In this document: positions 34,026-45,272 of the stretch, piece after piece
How positions within the stretch are numbered: position 1 is the first letter of the stretch
How the letters are laid out: every line of letters starts with the position of its first letter
NCBI GenBank assembly: GCA_025716815.1
Contig: JAIXMN010000003.1
Location: 806,001-870,000, forward strand
Origin: Dichotomocladium elegans
Lineage: Eukaryota; Mucoromycota; Mucoromycetes; Mucorales; Lichtheimiaceae
Reading direction: 5' to 3'
Length of the DNA: 64,000 nt
Notes under the pieces: generated by a model
What the model was told of the DNA's origin: nothing
Databases searched by the model: none
Seen by the model: the letters and a program-made list of their open reading frames with translations, nothing else
Translations under genes and position numbers: made by a program

Positions 34026-35097
34026 ATGGGTATCTCTAACGAAGTAACTTCCAGAAATTTTTCGCTCTATGGTCAATGGTGAGTCGATCAGACCGAATAT
34101 TACCTCGCATTTTTATGTTTTCTGACTCCTTGTCCCACATTTGCCTGTAAGGCTTGGCATTGCCTCCATCTGCTGTACGTGCTGCTGAGAGCCATGGATG
34201 CATGAAAGAAGATGCTGACTGGGTGTTCCGTTTTACCGTGTAATCTATCTCTTTGTGTAGTGCTGATTGCGCTTGGTATTTTTGGCATAACAAGTCATAT
34301 TGTGTTTAGCATTGTTGGATGGTTAGTGTCATGCCCCAAGAAGGGCAGAAAAGGGGGGAAGAGGCGGAATAGCCGAGAAGCGATAAAAGCAAAGGGTGTT
34401 TGCTGCAGGAAGTTTGAAAAAAGCTGTATAACATGGTGAATACAGGGTCATTGCCGTCATCCTCATTTTCGTCGAGATTCCGCTATGCATTAAGGTAATA
34501 TGGACCGAATCATCCTCTTCAAGGGTCTTCTGACGTTTCCGTTTTATTTAGTGCTGTCCAACGGGTCCCAAATTGTTCGTATTGGCCGGAGAGGGAAAAA
34601 GGGAGAGATGAAGATATATCGGAGAACTAACTCTGGTTTCTACAATCCCCCTCTCTCCCGTCAGTGATTCCTTTATCACCTTCTTCGAGAACTGCTGGTT
34701 CAGGGCTGTCATGTACCTTGTGTACGTCCATAAAAATAGGCTCACCCTTAACTTGTGCTACTATTATCAGGGGGGATTGACAATGCCGTGACTGTAGATT
34801 TGCAGTTGTCATGTTCTGCTCAACTATCCTCAATACCGGTCCCTTGGTTGCTGCCGCGGTCTGCTTGCTGCTTGCTGCCATTTGTTACGGTACGGAACTC
34901 TCGCTGGATGTTTTTGTAGGATCCACGATTTTTTACACCTGTATGGTTTTCGTTTAGGTGCCGGGGCTGCGACTGGTCAAGCATTTGCGAGCTCAAGGTA
35001 AGGGTGAAAAGATGGGTGTTTGCCCCAGAGAGAGAAAATGCTTACAACGACGCATTACAGATTCCTTGGAGGTACAGACGTAGATACCGTTGTATAA
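34026..35097 (+). CDS. TVP18: Golgi membrane protein Tvp18
   Basis: Four-span membrane protein of Tlg2-positive late Golgi vesicles. Its precise role is unclear. Nine exons: 34026-34078, 34152-34174, 34261-34321, 34446-34494, 34552-34574, 34665-34721, 34798-34889, 34958-34997 and 35061-35097, giving 144 residues. The start SRNFSLYGQW is the Tvp18 signature, followed by LGIASICLLIALGIFG, IAVILIFVEIPLCIKCCP, FITFFENCWFRAVMYLV and VAAAVCLLLAAICYGAG, with the short tail FLGGTDVDTVV. Two exons are only 23 nt and were placed by phase and by homology; skipping the first 23-nt exon breaks the frame. Exceptional exon density for a gene this small. Confidence 0.88.
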
Positions 35098-35322
35098 TAA
35101 GTAGTAAAAAATGCTCCATTACCTTCTGGACCCACTGTATCGTATTCTATTTCTTCCCAGTTAAACACACACACATCAATGTATTATCTATATATCGACA
35201 AGGAGCAGCTCCTTATACAGGACCGGAACGTGAACAAGAAAGGGATAGAGCCGACGACGATATAAAAAGAACAGTTTATTTTCATTCATGTATTATTTCT
35301 TTCTTTTTGTTCACAAACAACA

Positions 35323-35914
35323 ATGGAAAAATTCAAAGAGGTAAAATCTATTCCCCACGTTTGAACTCGAAAGAGCAGTTCAGTTTCATCCTCGATGCCC
35401 TATACCGTACTAAAGAAGCGTATTTTATTTCTCCCGATCTAACCTGTAGAAATTGACTCAACTCCGCGCCGAAGTCGAGAATGCCAACGCTCGTGCTGAT
35501 GAGGCCGAGGGAAAGATCAAGCAACTTGAGGCCGAGCAGACCCAGCGAGAGCATGAAGTCAGCTCGCTCGATTCGCGCGTTAAGCTACTTCAGGAGCAGC
35601 TTGACAAAGCCGAGAGTGACTTTAAGGAAGCATCCGAAAAGTAAGCTAGTAGAAGACGGGGTGAGCCTGTGCCTGGGTATTGATGTTAGGAAGAGCGAAT
35701 TAACCATGACGATCCTCTCTTTCTGTGTGTGCATATCTGTCTTACGCATAGCTTTCGCGAGGCTGATCTTCGTGCGGAACAGTTTGAAAAGAAGGCAATC
35801 AATCTCCAGCAAGATCTCGAGGCGATGGAGGCAAAGTATGAAGACATGTGCAAGCAATACCAGGCTGCCAAGGCTGAAATGGACGAGCTCGAGCAACAGC
35901 TGGAGGGCGTATGA
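35323..35914 (+). CDS. TPM: Tropomyosin, short (about three actin periods)
   Basis: Coiled-coil protein that polymerises along formin-nucleated actin cables. Exons 35323-35340 (18 nt), 35450-35640 and 35752-35914 give 123 residues. The sequence is continuous heptad repeat: MEKFKEKLTQLRAEVENA at the start, and DLEAMEAKYEDMCKQYQAAK with DELEQQLEGV at the end, as in fungal tropomyosins. The usual fungal form is about 161 residues. About 38 residues are missing from the middle, inside one uninterrupted exon, so this is not an overlooked exon. The tiny first exon ends MEKFKE, matching the normal N-terminus. Another small coiled-coil protein is possible but the matching ends favour tropomyosin. Confidence 0.82.
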
Positions 35915-36704
35915 AAGGGAGATACCACGAGATTTTTTTTTGTTCAGGGGTGGAAGAGCGTCATTGTAGGATGCATAATAAAGCCGTCATTTAACTACGC
36001 CGATGCTATAACATCCACTTGGCTGCCATGAGCTGTCCTTTTATTTAAAAACATCGACGACGTATGGCCGTGCATAGAGATAGCTATGATCGAACTGGAG
36101 GAGGAATGGATTGGCGAAAAGGGAGGAAAAAGAGTACCCCTCCCTGATGTGTTGGCTCTGAACAATGCCTGCTTGTCGCTAAAGGTTACGAATTTCGCAC
36201 TATGGGCTTTGTGTGCTCTTCTGGATGCACGCCGTCATTCTCTGCGATGTTCATCATCCCTGAGGTCCCTCCTCCCTTGTTTTCCATTCACACCCCTCCC
36301 CAAAAGAAATAAAAGCCATAAGCGGACGGATTTAGCCGCTCGATACAAACAAAGCGCTCATCACCGTGGGGCAATGGCAACACTATCCATCCTTTATCCC
36401 CGAGACAACCCCACGCTCTTTCTTAAGGAACGGGAAACGGATTGGGTGTCCGAGGAGGGCGGGGTGCAGAATCCTACCCACAAAACAAAAAACCGTCGAC
36501 GTATGCTGACGCGGCCTTTAGGAAAAAAAAAAAAAAAAAGTGGCCCCAGCTTGGAAATTCAAATTCCGGTTGAAAATTGTTTTCCCGCGATCCAAGCAGT
36601 TCGGGTTGATCCCAACAAATGTTTCTTTCCCTTCTATACATATCTCACCATATACAATCCATTATCTTTCCATACTCACACCTATTTTCATACAAACAGC
36701 ATAC
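35915..36704. other. Intergenic region, DUF202 gene promoter
   Basis: No recognisable gene. An open plus-strand frame (36086-36736) spans it but reads as low-complexity non-protein sequence and contains an A17 run (36523-36539). Confidence 0.4.
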
Positions 36705-37449
36705 ATGAACGATCGACTCGAGCCACCACAACTTGAAAGGTCAGAAACAGCAGCAAGTTCTAATGGCGACGCTGATCGAGTCCATGAATTCGAACCGCCA
36801 TTCCTTGTCCGAACGAAATCACAACCGGAAAGAGAAGAGTTGCAGAATCAGTATAAGGAGCAGAAAAAACGGAAAAGCCCTTACCATGCTCTCGGTAAAA
36901 TATATCAGAAGTATTCTCCAGCAGCAATGCTGGAAAACAAGGCTGCTGTTGCCCGAGATCATTTAGGTAAAAGCCATTTTTGCATGTGTGTTGCTTTCTT
37001 TTGCTTACCTGATGCTTGCCCACGTGGGGATCATTCACAGCAAACGAGCGCACATTTTTAGCATGGCTACGAACATCTTTATCTCTTGTTACTGTCGGTG
37101 TTGGTAAGAATTAAAGCACAAAGAGCGTTTACCCCAGACAAGCCATCCTGGGTGGGTAAAGGAAAAACCCAGGCGGTTCATTCATGTTTCTTTGCTAGCC
37201 ATCACACAACTTTACAAGCTCAGTCCAGAAGCCACTCATGCAGGTGCGGGTCGCTCCATTGGTGCAACGTTTGTCATTCTCAGTATCTTATTCCTTTACA
37301 TGGCCAATGCCCGATACTTCCATTCCCAGGTCGCGCTCACAAAAGATTTCTTTCCGGCAAGTCGTGGAGCTGTTTTGCTCGGATCCACAGCTGTTTTGTG
37401 TGTTCTCGTAGCCACATTCGTCATTGTCATTCTTGATAAAAAAGAGTAG
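36705..37449 (+). CDS. DUF202 (YidH-like) membrane protein
   Basis: Integral membrane protein with a C-terminal DUF202 domain, a family of unknown function found in bacterial YidH and fungal membranes. Exons 36705-36966, 37041-37103 and 37199-37449 give 191 residues. Residues 1-85 are hydrophilic and charged (LERSETAASSNGDADRVHEF, ELQNQYKEQKKRK). The domain begins ARDHLANERTFLAWLRTSLS, its hallmark, and continues with three membrane segments: LSLVTVGVAITQL, IGATFVILSILFLYMANARY and AVLLGSTAVLCVLVATFVIVI. It ends with DKKE. A distant resemblance to the Vtc1-type membrane module makes a vacuolar or endomembrane location plausible, but that is inference. Confidence 0.85.
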
Positions 37450-38245
37450 AACTTTTCCTTTGCGAGGGCAAGAGAGCAAAAGAGAGAGTGAGATAGAATA
37501 AAGCGAATTTGAAGGCGTGAGAAAACTTGTCTCCCCGCGCAGATCCTGTGGCGACCCCGCTCCCCGCAATCATCAGTGTCACCTCAACCGTCTTTTCTTT
37601 CCCCTCACCCCGCCGATGGACTCATGCAAAGGCGTACGGCGCTGGCTGAAGGACCTGTCCTTGTAACTTCTTCCCCCCATAAAGAAAAGACACGGCACCT
37701 GCTGGCATGCAATACTGATCACTTTGAGTATTGCCACCTTGTCAACTCGTCTCGCGCGCGCAACGCACACACACACACACAGGGAGAGAGATCCATTTGG
37801 TCCGAATCAATCAAACGTAGCAGCTACGTTATCCGTAGGGAGACATTGCGTTGCTGATCCAAGACTGGTTCATTGAACGACGACGGCATGCGCACCATGC
37901 TGTAGGAGAGATCCCTAAGCTACGATCATGTTGCATAAATGGCACTCTTGAATTTTGTTGAATAAAGTATATTTGACATCATGGAAGAATAAAGACAGAA
38001 TATATAGACAAAAGCTCCTACAGTAAATCAAATATGGGATACTCATAGAAACAAAAAAGGAGAAGTTGAAAACGAACGCTCTTCTGTGTAGGTTGGGGGG
38101 GGAAGAGGAGATTTGATGCATAAGCTATATACAAAAATAGTGGTGGACAATTTCTTTTCCTTTTTGCGCGCGCGCGTGTGTGTGTGTGTGCATGAGAGGG
38201 AGACAGAGGGGAGGAAGTTTGTTGAGTTGGTGAAGAAGAAACAAT
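37450..38245. other. Intergenic region
   Basis: No gene recognised. It contains a (CA)n tract near 37764-37779 and a (GC)n/(GT)n tract at 38164-38190. Confidence 0.4.
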
Positions 38246-38530
38246 TCAATGGACCATGCTGGTCACCACCAGATGATTACGATCCCCGACACTGTACGAC
38301 CGCGGGCGAAGCTTGGCTTCAGACACTTGCAAATGGTGAAGAGGGACAATGAAGCTCGAGTCTTGAGGAAGAGGGTTTCCGGTGCGAGCAATCTCCTCCT
38401 GACTATAGTAATGGTTGGCAGTCAAGATCTGTCTGAGTTCTTGACAGACATCGTCGTCGCCATGGCGAATGGAGGGATGAGGACTGTAGATGGAGGAAGG
38501 CTTCTTGGGGCAGGGAGCAACGATGTTCAT
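38246..38530 (-). CDS. Small uncharacterised protein, 94 residues
   Basis: Single open frame, not recognised. It starts MNIVAPCPKKPSSIYSPHPS and its centre DDDVCQELRQILTANHYY and EEIARTGNPLPQDSSFIVPL has normal protein composition, with no membrane segment or signal peptide. The opposite strand is also open over most of the same stretch, with a less protein-like translation. A TATATA element at 38544-38551 is too close to the ATG to serve as its core promoter, which lowers confidence. No homologous family can be named. Confidence 0.4.
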   Translation of the reverse strand: MNIVAPCPKKPSSIYSPHPSIRHGDDDVCQELRQILTANHYYSQEEIARTGNPLPQDSSFIVPLHHLQVSEAKLRPRSYSVGDRNHLVVTSMVH

Positions 38531-39110
38531 GATGAGGTAAGAGTATATAAGAGGGTGGGAGGGGATGATATGTACAGGAAGAGGGTGTCGGCAAATGAGG
38601 AAAGGAAAAGAAGGGTTAAGAAAGGGGAGGCGAAGTTCACATTAGAAATGCGTGGCGGCGTCCCTTCGCAGATTGGGTCTAAATAATTTCGGATGAGGTC
38701 ACACACAGCTCACGGCCCTCCTTTTTAAAATTTGAGATTGAACTCGTGGTCTTGGTTGTTTGCGCGGAGTCCGGCCGCTATTTTGATTGCCCGGTCATGC
38801 GGTGTGACACAAAGCAAAAAAGCCCGGTTTCGCTCCAACTCTAATGCATTGTTCTAATCAGGACCACCCCACCGAAAGGGGATTTAAGCACAAGTCGCCA
38901 TGATCTTCTTACGCACTGTCCGTACCAGTACCTAATCCTTTGACTTACAACCAACCAACCGACCGACCAATCAATTTACCGGAGCGCTCATCGCCTATGA
39001 TATCTTTAGCCTAGTTACTTCGGGTTACCACCCCCATTCCCACACAAACTCGCTCTTGATTGACGGCTGCAGGAGTCATTTAAGCTCTATTGAAGGATAT
39101 CCAATGTTAA
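38531..39110. other. Intergenic region
   Basis: Nothing recognisable on either strand. Confidence 0.4.
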
Positions 39111-39690
39111 GATTGCTCCAAAAGCAAACGTTGTCTTTAGTACTATTGCAGAAATTTTTTTATTAATACTCGCCATGCTACCCTTCATGTTAATATGTAA
39201 TTCAGACTCATCAGGAAAAAGCCGCATTTCTTCTGAGGTCGATGTCACTCAACGTCAAGGCGCTCTTGATCTGTGCGTCACTACTCATGGCTACAGGCTG
39301 AATATGATTGATCCTTCCTCAATGCAAGTTTGCATCCGTTTCTTTTCATAAATCGGTAGGCGTTCGCCTTGGATACTTCCTAGTCTCTCGAATCTCTTGA
39401 GCCATCGCACCCCACTCCAAATGTCACCTTGAAAATATGACCTTGTTCTGGACAGGGTTGTTGTGTAACTGCGCACCGAACCTGCCTCTTTCATCAGTAT
39501 GTCTATGTTCTTTTCGCTCGGGAACATTCATAGCAAACAGCCCTGCATTTACTATGTATTACGTGATAAACTACGCAGGTAATCTGTATAGGCGACAGCT
39601 ATTTCGAAGAGAGAGTGACTCCTCATCAATGACATCGCCTGAGGGCTCAGGGCAGCCATGTGCATCACGAACATGACCCTGTTCATCTTT
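39111..39690 (-). pseudogene. Tc1/mariner-like relic with eroded centre
   Basis: From the right, the minus strand shows GCPEPSGDVIDEESLSL, then PSEKNIDILMKEAG and SYTTTLSRTR (parallel to KKDIDIRMKDAD and CYTVYTDKDK of the 24.8-26.1 kb relic). After a short worn segment, SDIDLRRNAAF and DESELHINMKGSMAS follow from the DDE core. Much of the helix-turn-helix region is missing or unreadable, and stops and frameshifts are frequent. Confidence 0.6.
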
Positions 39691-40475
39691 GTGGAGAAAT
39701 TAATTACCGATTACAGAAATAATGAATACTGTATGGCGAAGAAGAGGATCATGAGATCGTATTTTTAGAGAGGCAGAGCTTTTGTGCCACCGGTTTTGGG
39801 CAAATTATGTCTATCCCCGCTGCTGATCCAAATAAGTAATGGAAAATATCCCGGTTAACAGTAAGTCTAAAAGAATGAGAGCAACGAATCAAACAAGCAC
39901 TTGGGTTTGTTTTGATGGGATAACCAACTCTATTGTACAACGTGCATATCTCTCTACAAGCGAGAATAAACTGTCTATCATCGCGTATACATTGCCCTGC
40001 TATTTTCTAAACCACTATCACCACCCTCTGGAAGCATGTTATAGAGGGGCCCGATGATGACACGCTGTGTCTTGAAACAAAGTTAATCCACCGAACCCAG
40101 TACCCTTGGTGTGTGTGCTACTTGATTCTCATCCGCTGTAGCGATTGGATAACTGCGTGACACTAAATGCGGCACTAGTCTGAACGAGGGCACCCGGTTC
40201 AGATGAAAAAAGAGTAAATTATTATGATTGTTGTACATCTACACAAATAAATACGGCATTGGCCAATAGCAGAAAAATAAGAGAGGAAGCAGAGGGGTAA
40301 GAGGAAGTGAGGTCTGTTGGAGGGGAATAAAAATTTCGCAGAGCATATGGATTGGGTTGAAATAAGCTCGGGAAAAGCGCGTGGGCAAAAAGAGAGAGAT
40401 CACGTTTGTAGCACACGTGGGAGAGTAGTAAGAGAAGTGTGGGTGTGTTTGTGCGCGCGTATTTTCCGTGAGTCT
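39691..40475. other. Intergenic region, 3' flank of RAS
   Basis: No gene seen. The relic-bearing region grades into the 3' flank of RAS. Confidence 0.4.
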
Positions 40476-41341
40476 CTACATCAGAACGCAGCATTTATCA
40501 GTTGCAATATCAGGCGAGTCTGAAATTCCATAGTGGTCATGGCCACTATGCATCTCCTGTTCCTTGTTGAATCGGCGGATGTCCCGGACGACTTGGAAAA
40601 AAGCTTCATCAACATTAATTCGCTGCTTTGCAGATGTCTCGAGGAACTGGCATCCAAATCGGCGTGCAAGCTCCATCCCTTCCACCTTGGGTACTTGTCG
40701 ATCCACCTCAAGGTCGCACTTGTTACCCACCAACACCATAGGGAAGTAATCACGGTCCTTCACGCGGCCGATCTGTTGATAGAATGTGATGATTTCCTCA
40801 AAGGACATGCGCGAGGTAATCGAATAGACGAGAAGAAAGCCTTCGCCATTACGCATGTACTGCTCTCGCATAGCACTATATAACACACAAAAGTCGGCAA
40901 TCATCTTCCCTATCCCTCCCCCTCTCTCTCCTTGGCATAAAGGGGTTACCTGTACTCTTCCTGCCCAGCCGTATCCAAGACGTCCAGTAGGGCCGTCTCA
41001 TTGTCGATCACACTCTGCTTGCGGTAACTGTCTAGAAAAGCGTCCCCGCAAGCATTAGTAATCCAAGCGCCCCTCCCTCGTATTTCGCACGTTGCAGCAG
41101 TCGATATTCACCTTCAATGGTTGGGTCATACTCGTCCACAAAATGCGACTGGATAAACTGGATTGTCAGGGCAGATTTACCGACACCTTTATTAATATTA
41201 ATATTACTACTTTCTCTCATATGATATACAGTATTTGTAGTCTTTCTCTTTTCAGAAGGCAGAAACATAGTTGTCTACATTACCTCCTCCGCCAACCATA
41301 ACCAGTTTATACTCGCGAACAAACGATGATGCCTTTGACAT
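40476..41341 (-). CDS. RAS: Ras-family small GTPase
   Basis: Plasma-membrane molecular switch, expected to control adenylyl cyclase and/or polarity pathways. Exons 41341-41284, 41186-41112, 41031-40950 and 40875-40476 give 204 residues. Nucleotide-binding boxes are all intact: GGGGVGKSA (17-25), effector [25 protein letters not shown] and ETSAK. The hypervariable tail ends CCVLM, a CaaX box for prenylation with a preceding cysteine available for palmitoylation. The glycines equivalent to human G12/G13 and the glutamine equivalent to Q61 are wild type. The first intron falls inside the P-loop codons. The upstream 600 bp is rich in C runs and pyrimidine tracts. The PKA regulatory subunit, a likely downstream target, is encoded 14 kb away. 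Confidence 0.96.
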
Positions 41342-42259
41342 GATGATCTCCGAGATGGCCAATCGATAATGGGAATGAGAAAATAAAATAAAGAAAGTCA
41401 AAAGAAGAAAAGACTAAAAAAAAGGTCCCTGGGTCCACTACCGTACCCCCCACCAAGGCCGTCGTCCCTCTCAATCTCACCTTTGCTCCCCTTCTCTCCC
41501 CCCCCCAAATTCGGAGGCTGGGAAACTGCTCGTCCTATGGCTCGTTTGCAGGAAACATACCCTTTTCTGATTCACCCATCCTCGCTCGTACAAAAAAATG
41601 GGAATATTTTACCTTTTACCGTTTATCAGCTGACCCGCACCTCGCAACTAACGGCTGCCCCCCCCCCAAAATCCCATATCTCACTAGGCGCGTCCTTTTT
41701 CTTGTGCAGGGAGTAAGGGAAATATACAAAAGACACGACCTTTTTTTTTGCACAGTAGCTCCTATTAAATGAATAGCTATCTTATTTGCACTGATAGTTG
41801 AAATAAGTCACCTGATCTATCCACAATGGTATTCCCTTTCCCCTACCAGGGAAACCTCCCGCCCGCTTTCCCCCCCCCATTTTGCTGCTACGAGAAGAGA
41901 AAGGGTCCAAAGTGTTTCTTCAATTATAGACCAGAAATTTTTTTGCAGCAAACGCTCTTTTTCTGCTCAGGATTGAGAGCAGGCACGAGATGGTCAATTT
42001 CTTGAAGGCATAAACCAGCATTCGATTGAAATGGCAACTTTGTGTCCGATTAATGTAAAATGCAGGCAAAGTCCTAAATTGCAACTGTCTTTAATGGCAG
42101 CACTATGGAGAGGAGGATATTGGGTGGGGGAGCCATGATGGCAACGCTTTGCGATGTTCCGAGTGTTATAAATAGGCGCATTGTCCTCAGCTCATTACCC
42201 CATCCTTCTGACATTTACACTTTTCATTGCTTGCGACGTTAGATTCTCTTTGTTGGTTT
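41342..42259. other. Intergenic region, RAS promoter
   Basis: No gene. Runs of C (for example 41501-41509 and 41659-41668) and pyrimidine tracts dominate. A TATAAATA box at about 42174-42181 faces right without a gene directly behind it. Confidence 0.4.
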
Positions 42260-42640
42260 GTCGGCGGCTTGCTCTCCAAGAATGGTTGTTGTCTTTAGTA
42301 CTGCAGAATGCCCTCTTCTTGGATCATGTCATGCAGCTTCTCATGGTATTATGAAACCTAGGTTCGTCAAGGGAAAATCCCGCTTCAATGTTGTCAGCGT
42401 TCTTTTCGTACTGCATCAGCCTTACAGCCTGACCTTGTCTTGGTCAATGTGCGCTGTGTAACCATGCTTGAACATCTGCTTTTTTCGCACTGCAGTCTTC
42501 GGCCTGGACAAATATTCGACAAGGAAACGAACGGAGCTGAAGAGAACGAACTATCTTACCAATGGCATAGTCCATAGGCTCTGGGTAGGGTAGCCAGGCT
42601 CATCAGCAGCATCATCCTATCCATCCTCTTTTGAAGAAAT
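42260..42640 (-). pseudogene. Tc1/mariner-like relic with internal deletion
   Basis: Minus-strand frames give PEPMDYAIGK, then QMFKHGYTAHIDQDKVRL, then almost directly AGFSLDEPRFHNTMRSCM followed by SKK. These match the leader, the CYTVYTDKDKVRF block and the first DDE strand of the relic at 24.8-26.1 kb, but the roughly 150 residues between them (helix-turn-helix part) are gone. Stops and frame changes elsewhere. The element sits between an isolated TATA box and the AVT gene. Confidence 0.6.
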
Positions 42641-43013
42641 CAGTTGCTTCATTTCAGACAAAGCCGACAAGGCTGCTGGCATATTCTTGTATGGCGAGCT
42701 TCCCTTGTCATTCAGCTATGTCTGATACAGCTTTTGTGTTTTGGGTAATTGTGTGTGGCAACATCTGCACACCCCACCCCCACAAACATTTGTATATGCA
42801 TAACCTTCCCCATGCAGGGCAAGATCCATGAAAGTCATGTCAGTGTGCGACCTGAGGCGGTCTACGAATTTGAGGCTTTATGATGCAAGCGCGGCGTGAA
42901 CAGTAAAGGAAAGGTCTCATAGTCACAGCACTGTAAGGGGGGTGAGGTGTCGCACCTTCTTCTCTCTCTCTCACAATACCTCTTTCTCTCTTTTCTTTTG
43001 TTCCGCTTTTATA

Positions 43014-45272
43014 ATGTCTTCGCCATTGCCCGCTAATGCCAAACAAAACTATCTGCCGCCTGAGGATCCGGAAGCCAATTCCGCTGAAGATCCCATTGCT
43101 ACTGGACGGGCCAACTCGATCGCCCGTCTTAGCTCGTCCCCCGCAAGGTATAGCGCCTCTCCTGCTAGAAGTATCAGCTCAAATCGGTCCTATGGCGCAA
43201 CAGACATGGATCTTGATAACGGGAACGGCCTCTTCCGCCCTCTGTCAACAGCCACTTACAACCGCGAAGACGGCACTGTGACGGTTGATCTGCCTGAAGA
43301 CGAAGTTGCCCGCGTTGTGAAACGTCATCTAGTGCATACCAACTCTCCTGGAAGTTCCGTCCATGGAGGAGGAGGGTCCATACATCGGACTCAGTCCAAT
43401 GAGTCGGCTGGCTCCTCGGGAAGCAACTACCTCTCTGTACACCAGCTTCCGGGTGGTGCTATAACTCATGATATCTACAAGTGGGCTGAGACCGCTAGCA
43501 TGGAGAACGTGAGGCGCACGCGCTCCCGGTCATTCTATATCCCCCGTGAGGAACCCTCAGATCCAGCCCTTGCCCACCTCAGGGACCCCGGAGGCTTCCG
43601 ACGTCACTATGTCTATGACCAGGCTGCGCGCCAGGGTAGAGAACCTCCGCACTGGATGACCCGTACGTTTGTCGATTTCTTGGCACTCTACGGACATTTT
43701 AGCGGTGAAGACTTGAGTGACTGGGAGGATGAAAGCGAGGAGGAGGAGGAGGAGAACGAGGACGAGGAGACCAGATTGTTACATGGGGACGAGCGAGCTG
43801 AACGATTGATTCGAAATGCCAGGGAAAACCAGGTCAAGGGCACAGCTACGCCTGGTAAAGCCGTCTTATTACTGCTGAAATCGTTTGTTGGCACTGGTAA
43901 GTCTGTTTTCTATATGTCTCTTTCGCTCTTCTACAGCGCCAGGTCTAACGGTCTGGAACTCTGTACAGGTGTAATGTTTCTACCCAAAGCGTAAGCAGCG
44001 TGTTGGTCGCGCATGTGCCTGCATATTTGTTTCTCACATACGCACTCTCTCAAAATTAGTTTCTACAATGGTGGTCTCGTTTTCTCCTCGGCTCTTTTGG
44101 CGTTCATTGCATGTATATCTCTTTACAGCTTCTTGCTGCTCGTCAAAACAAGGAATGCCATTCCATCATCTTTTGGCGATATTGGTGATATCTTGTTTGG
44201 AAAATATATGCGTGCAGCAGTGCTAATTGCCATCACACTTTCGCAGGTAAAAAAAAAAAAGGCGGAATAGGTCAATAGTATATCCCGAAGCACTAACTCC
44301 GTCGGTGATGGTCATCTATGCTAGGTCGGCTTCGTATGTGCATATATGGTGTTTGTGGCTCAAAGTGTGCAAGCGCTTATCGAAGTTCTGAGTGGATGCA
44401 ATACTCTGGTTCCTCTTCATTATTTGATCATAGCCCAGGTCTTTATCTTTGTACCTCTTGCAATGATTCGGAGAATCCAGAAGCTGTCACCGTTTGCGTT
44501 GATTGCCGATTTGTTCATCCTTCTTGGTTTGCTCTGCATCTATTACTACGACTTTTCTACATTGTCAACTGAAGGAATGGGCACCGTCGAGTGGGTGATT
44601 AACGTTAAATCATTTCCCTTATTCATTGGCACCGCCGTGTTTACCTACGAAGGCGTCGGTCTTGTCATCCCTATTACGGAATCGATGGCAGAACCTGAGA
44701 AGTTTCCGCGCGTTCTGGGGTACACCATGGTCTTCATCACAAGCATATTTTTGTCTGTCGGTTTCTTCTCGTATCTCGCGTATGGTGACAATGTTCAAAC
44801 CGTCATCCTCCTCAACTTGCCTGTGAATCATTTTGTCAATGTTGTCCAGGCACTCTACGCCCTCGCGATTTGTCTTTCCATCCCCCTTCAGCTTTTCCCC
44901 GCGATCCGTATTGTCGAGACCATGTTTTTCAGCCGTTCGGGAAAATACAATCCAGCTGTCAAATGGGCCAAGAACGGGTTCCGGTTTTTTGCTGTCCTTA
45001 TCTGCGTTGCTATCGCGATTGCGGGATCCAATGACTTGGACAAGTTTGTCTCCTTGGTGGGAGCCTTGTGTTGCGTGCCTCTGTGCTTCCTTTTCCCACC
45101 CCTCTTCCATCTCAAGGCGATAGCGAAAACCAAAACCGAAAAAATCATCGACTTGTCGATCATCACCTTCGGCATTGTTTCGATGACATATACGACCATT
45201 ATAACCATCCTATTATGGTCCGCCGACAGCGAAGGAGCCCCGATCTCGCGGTGTATACCACCCGGAAATTAG
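43014..45272 (+). CDS. AVT3: AVT3/AVT4-type vacuolar amino-acid transporter
   Basis: AAAP-family permease that exports neutral amino acids from the vacuole. Exons 43014-43896, 43969-43990 (22 nt), 44060-44246 and 44325-45272 give 679 residues. The first 290 residues are a hydrophilic cytosolic domain, Ser/Arg-rich early and very acidic late (SEEEEEENEDEETRLL), as in Avt3/Avt4. EETRLL fits an [DE]xxxLL AP-3 sorting signal. The membrane part starts GKAVLLLLKSFVGTGVMFLP and includes FYNGGLVFSS, GFVCAYMVFVAQ and FTYEGVGLVIPITESM, with about 11 helices. The 22-nt exon encodes GVMFLPKA and is required by homology. It lies 375 bp right of a transposon relic. Confidence 0.93.

Noticed and set aside
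36086..36736. 216-codon plus-strand frame upstream of the DUF202 gene
   Set aside because: It runs through an A17 tract and the likely promoter. The translation is not protein-like and the conserved DUF202 protein starts in another frame.
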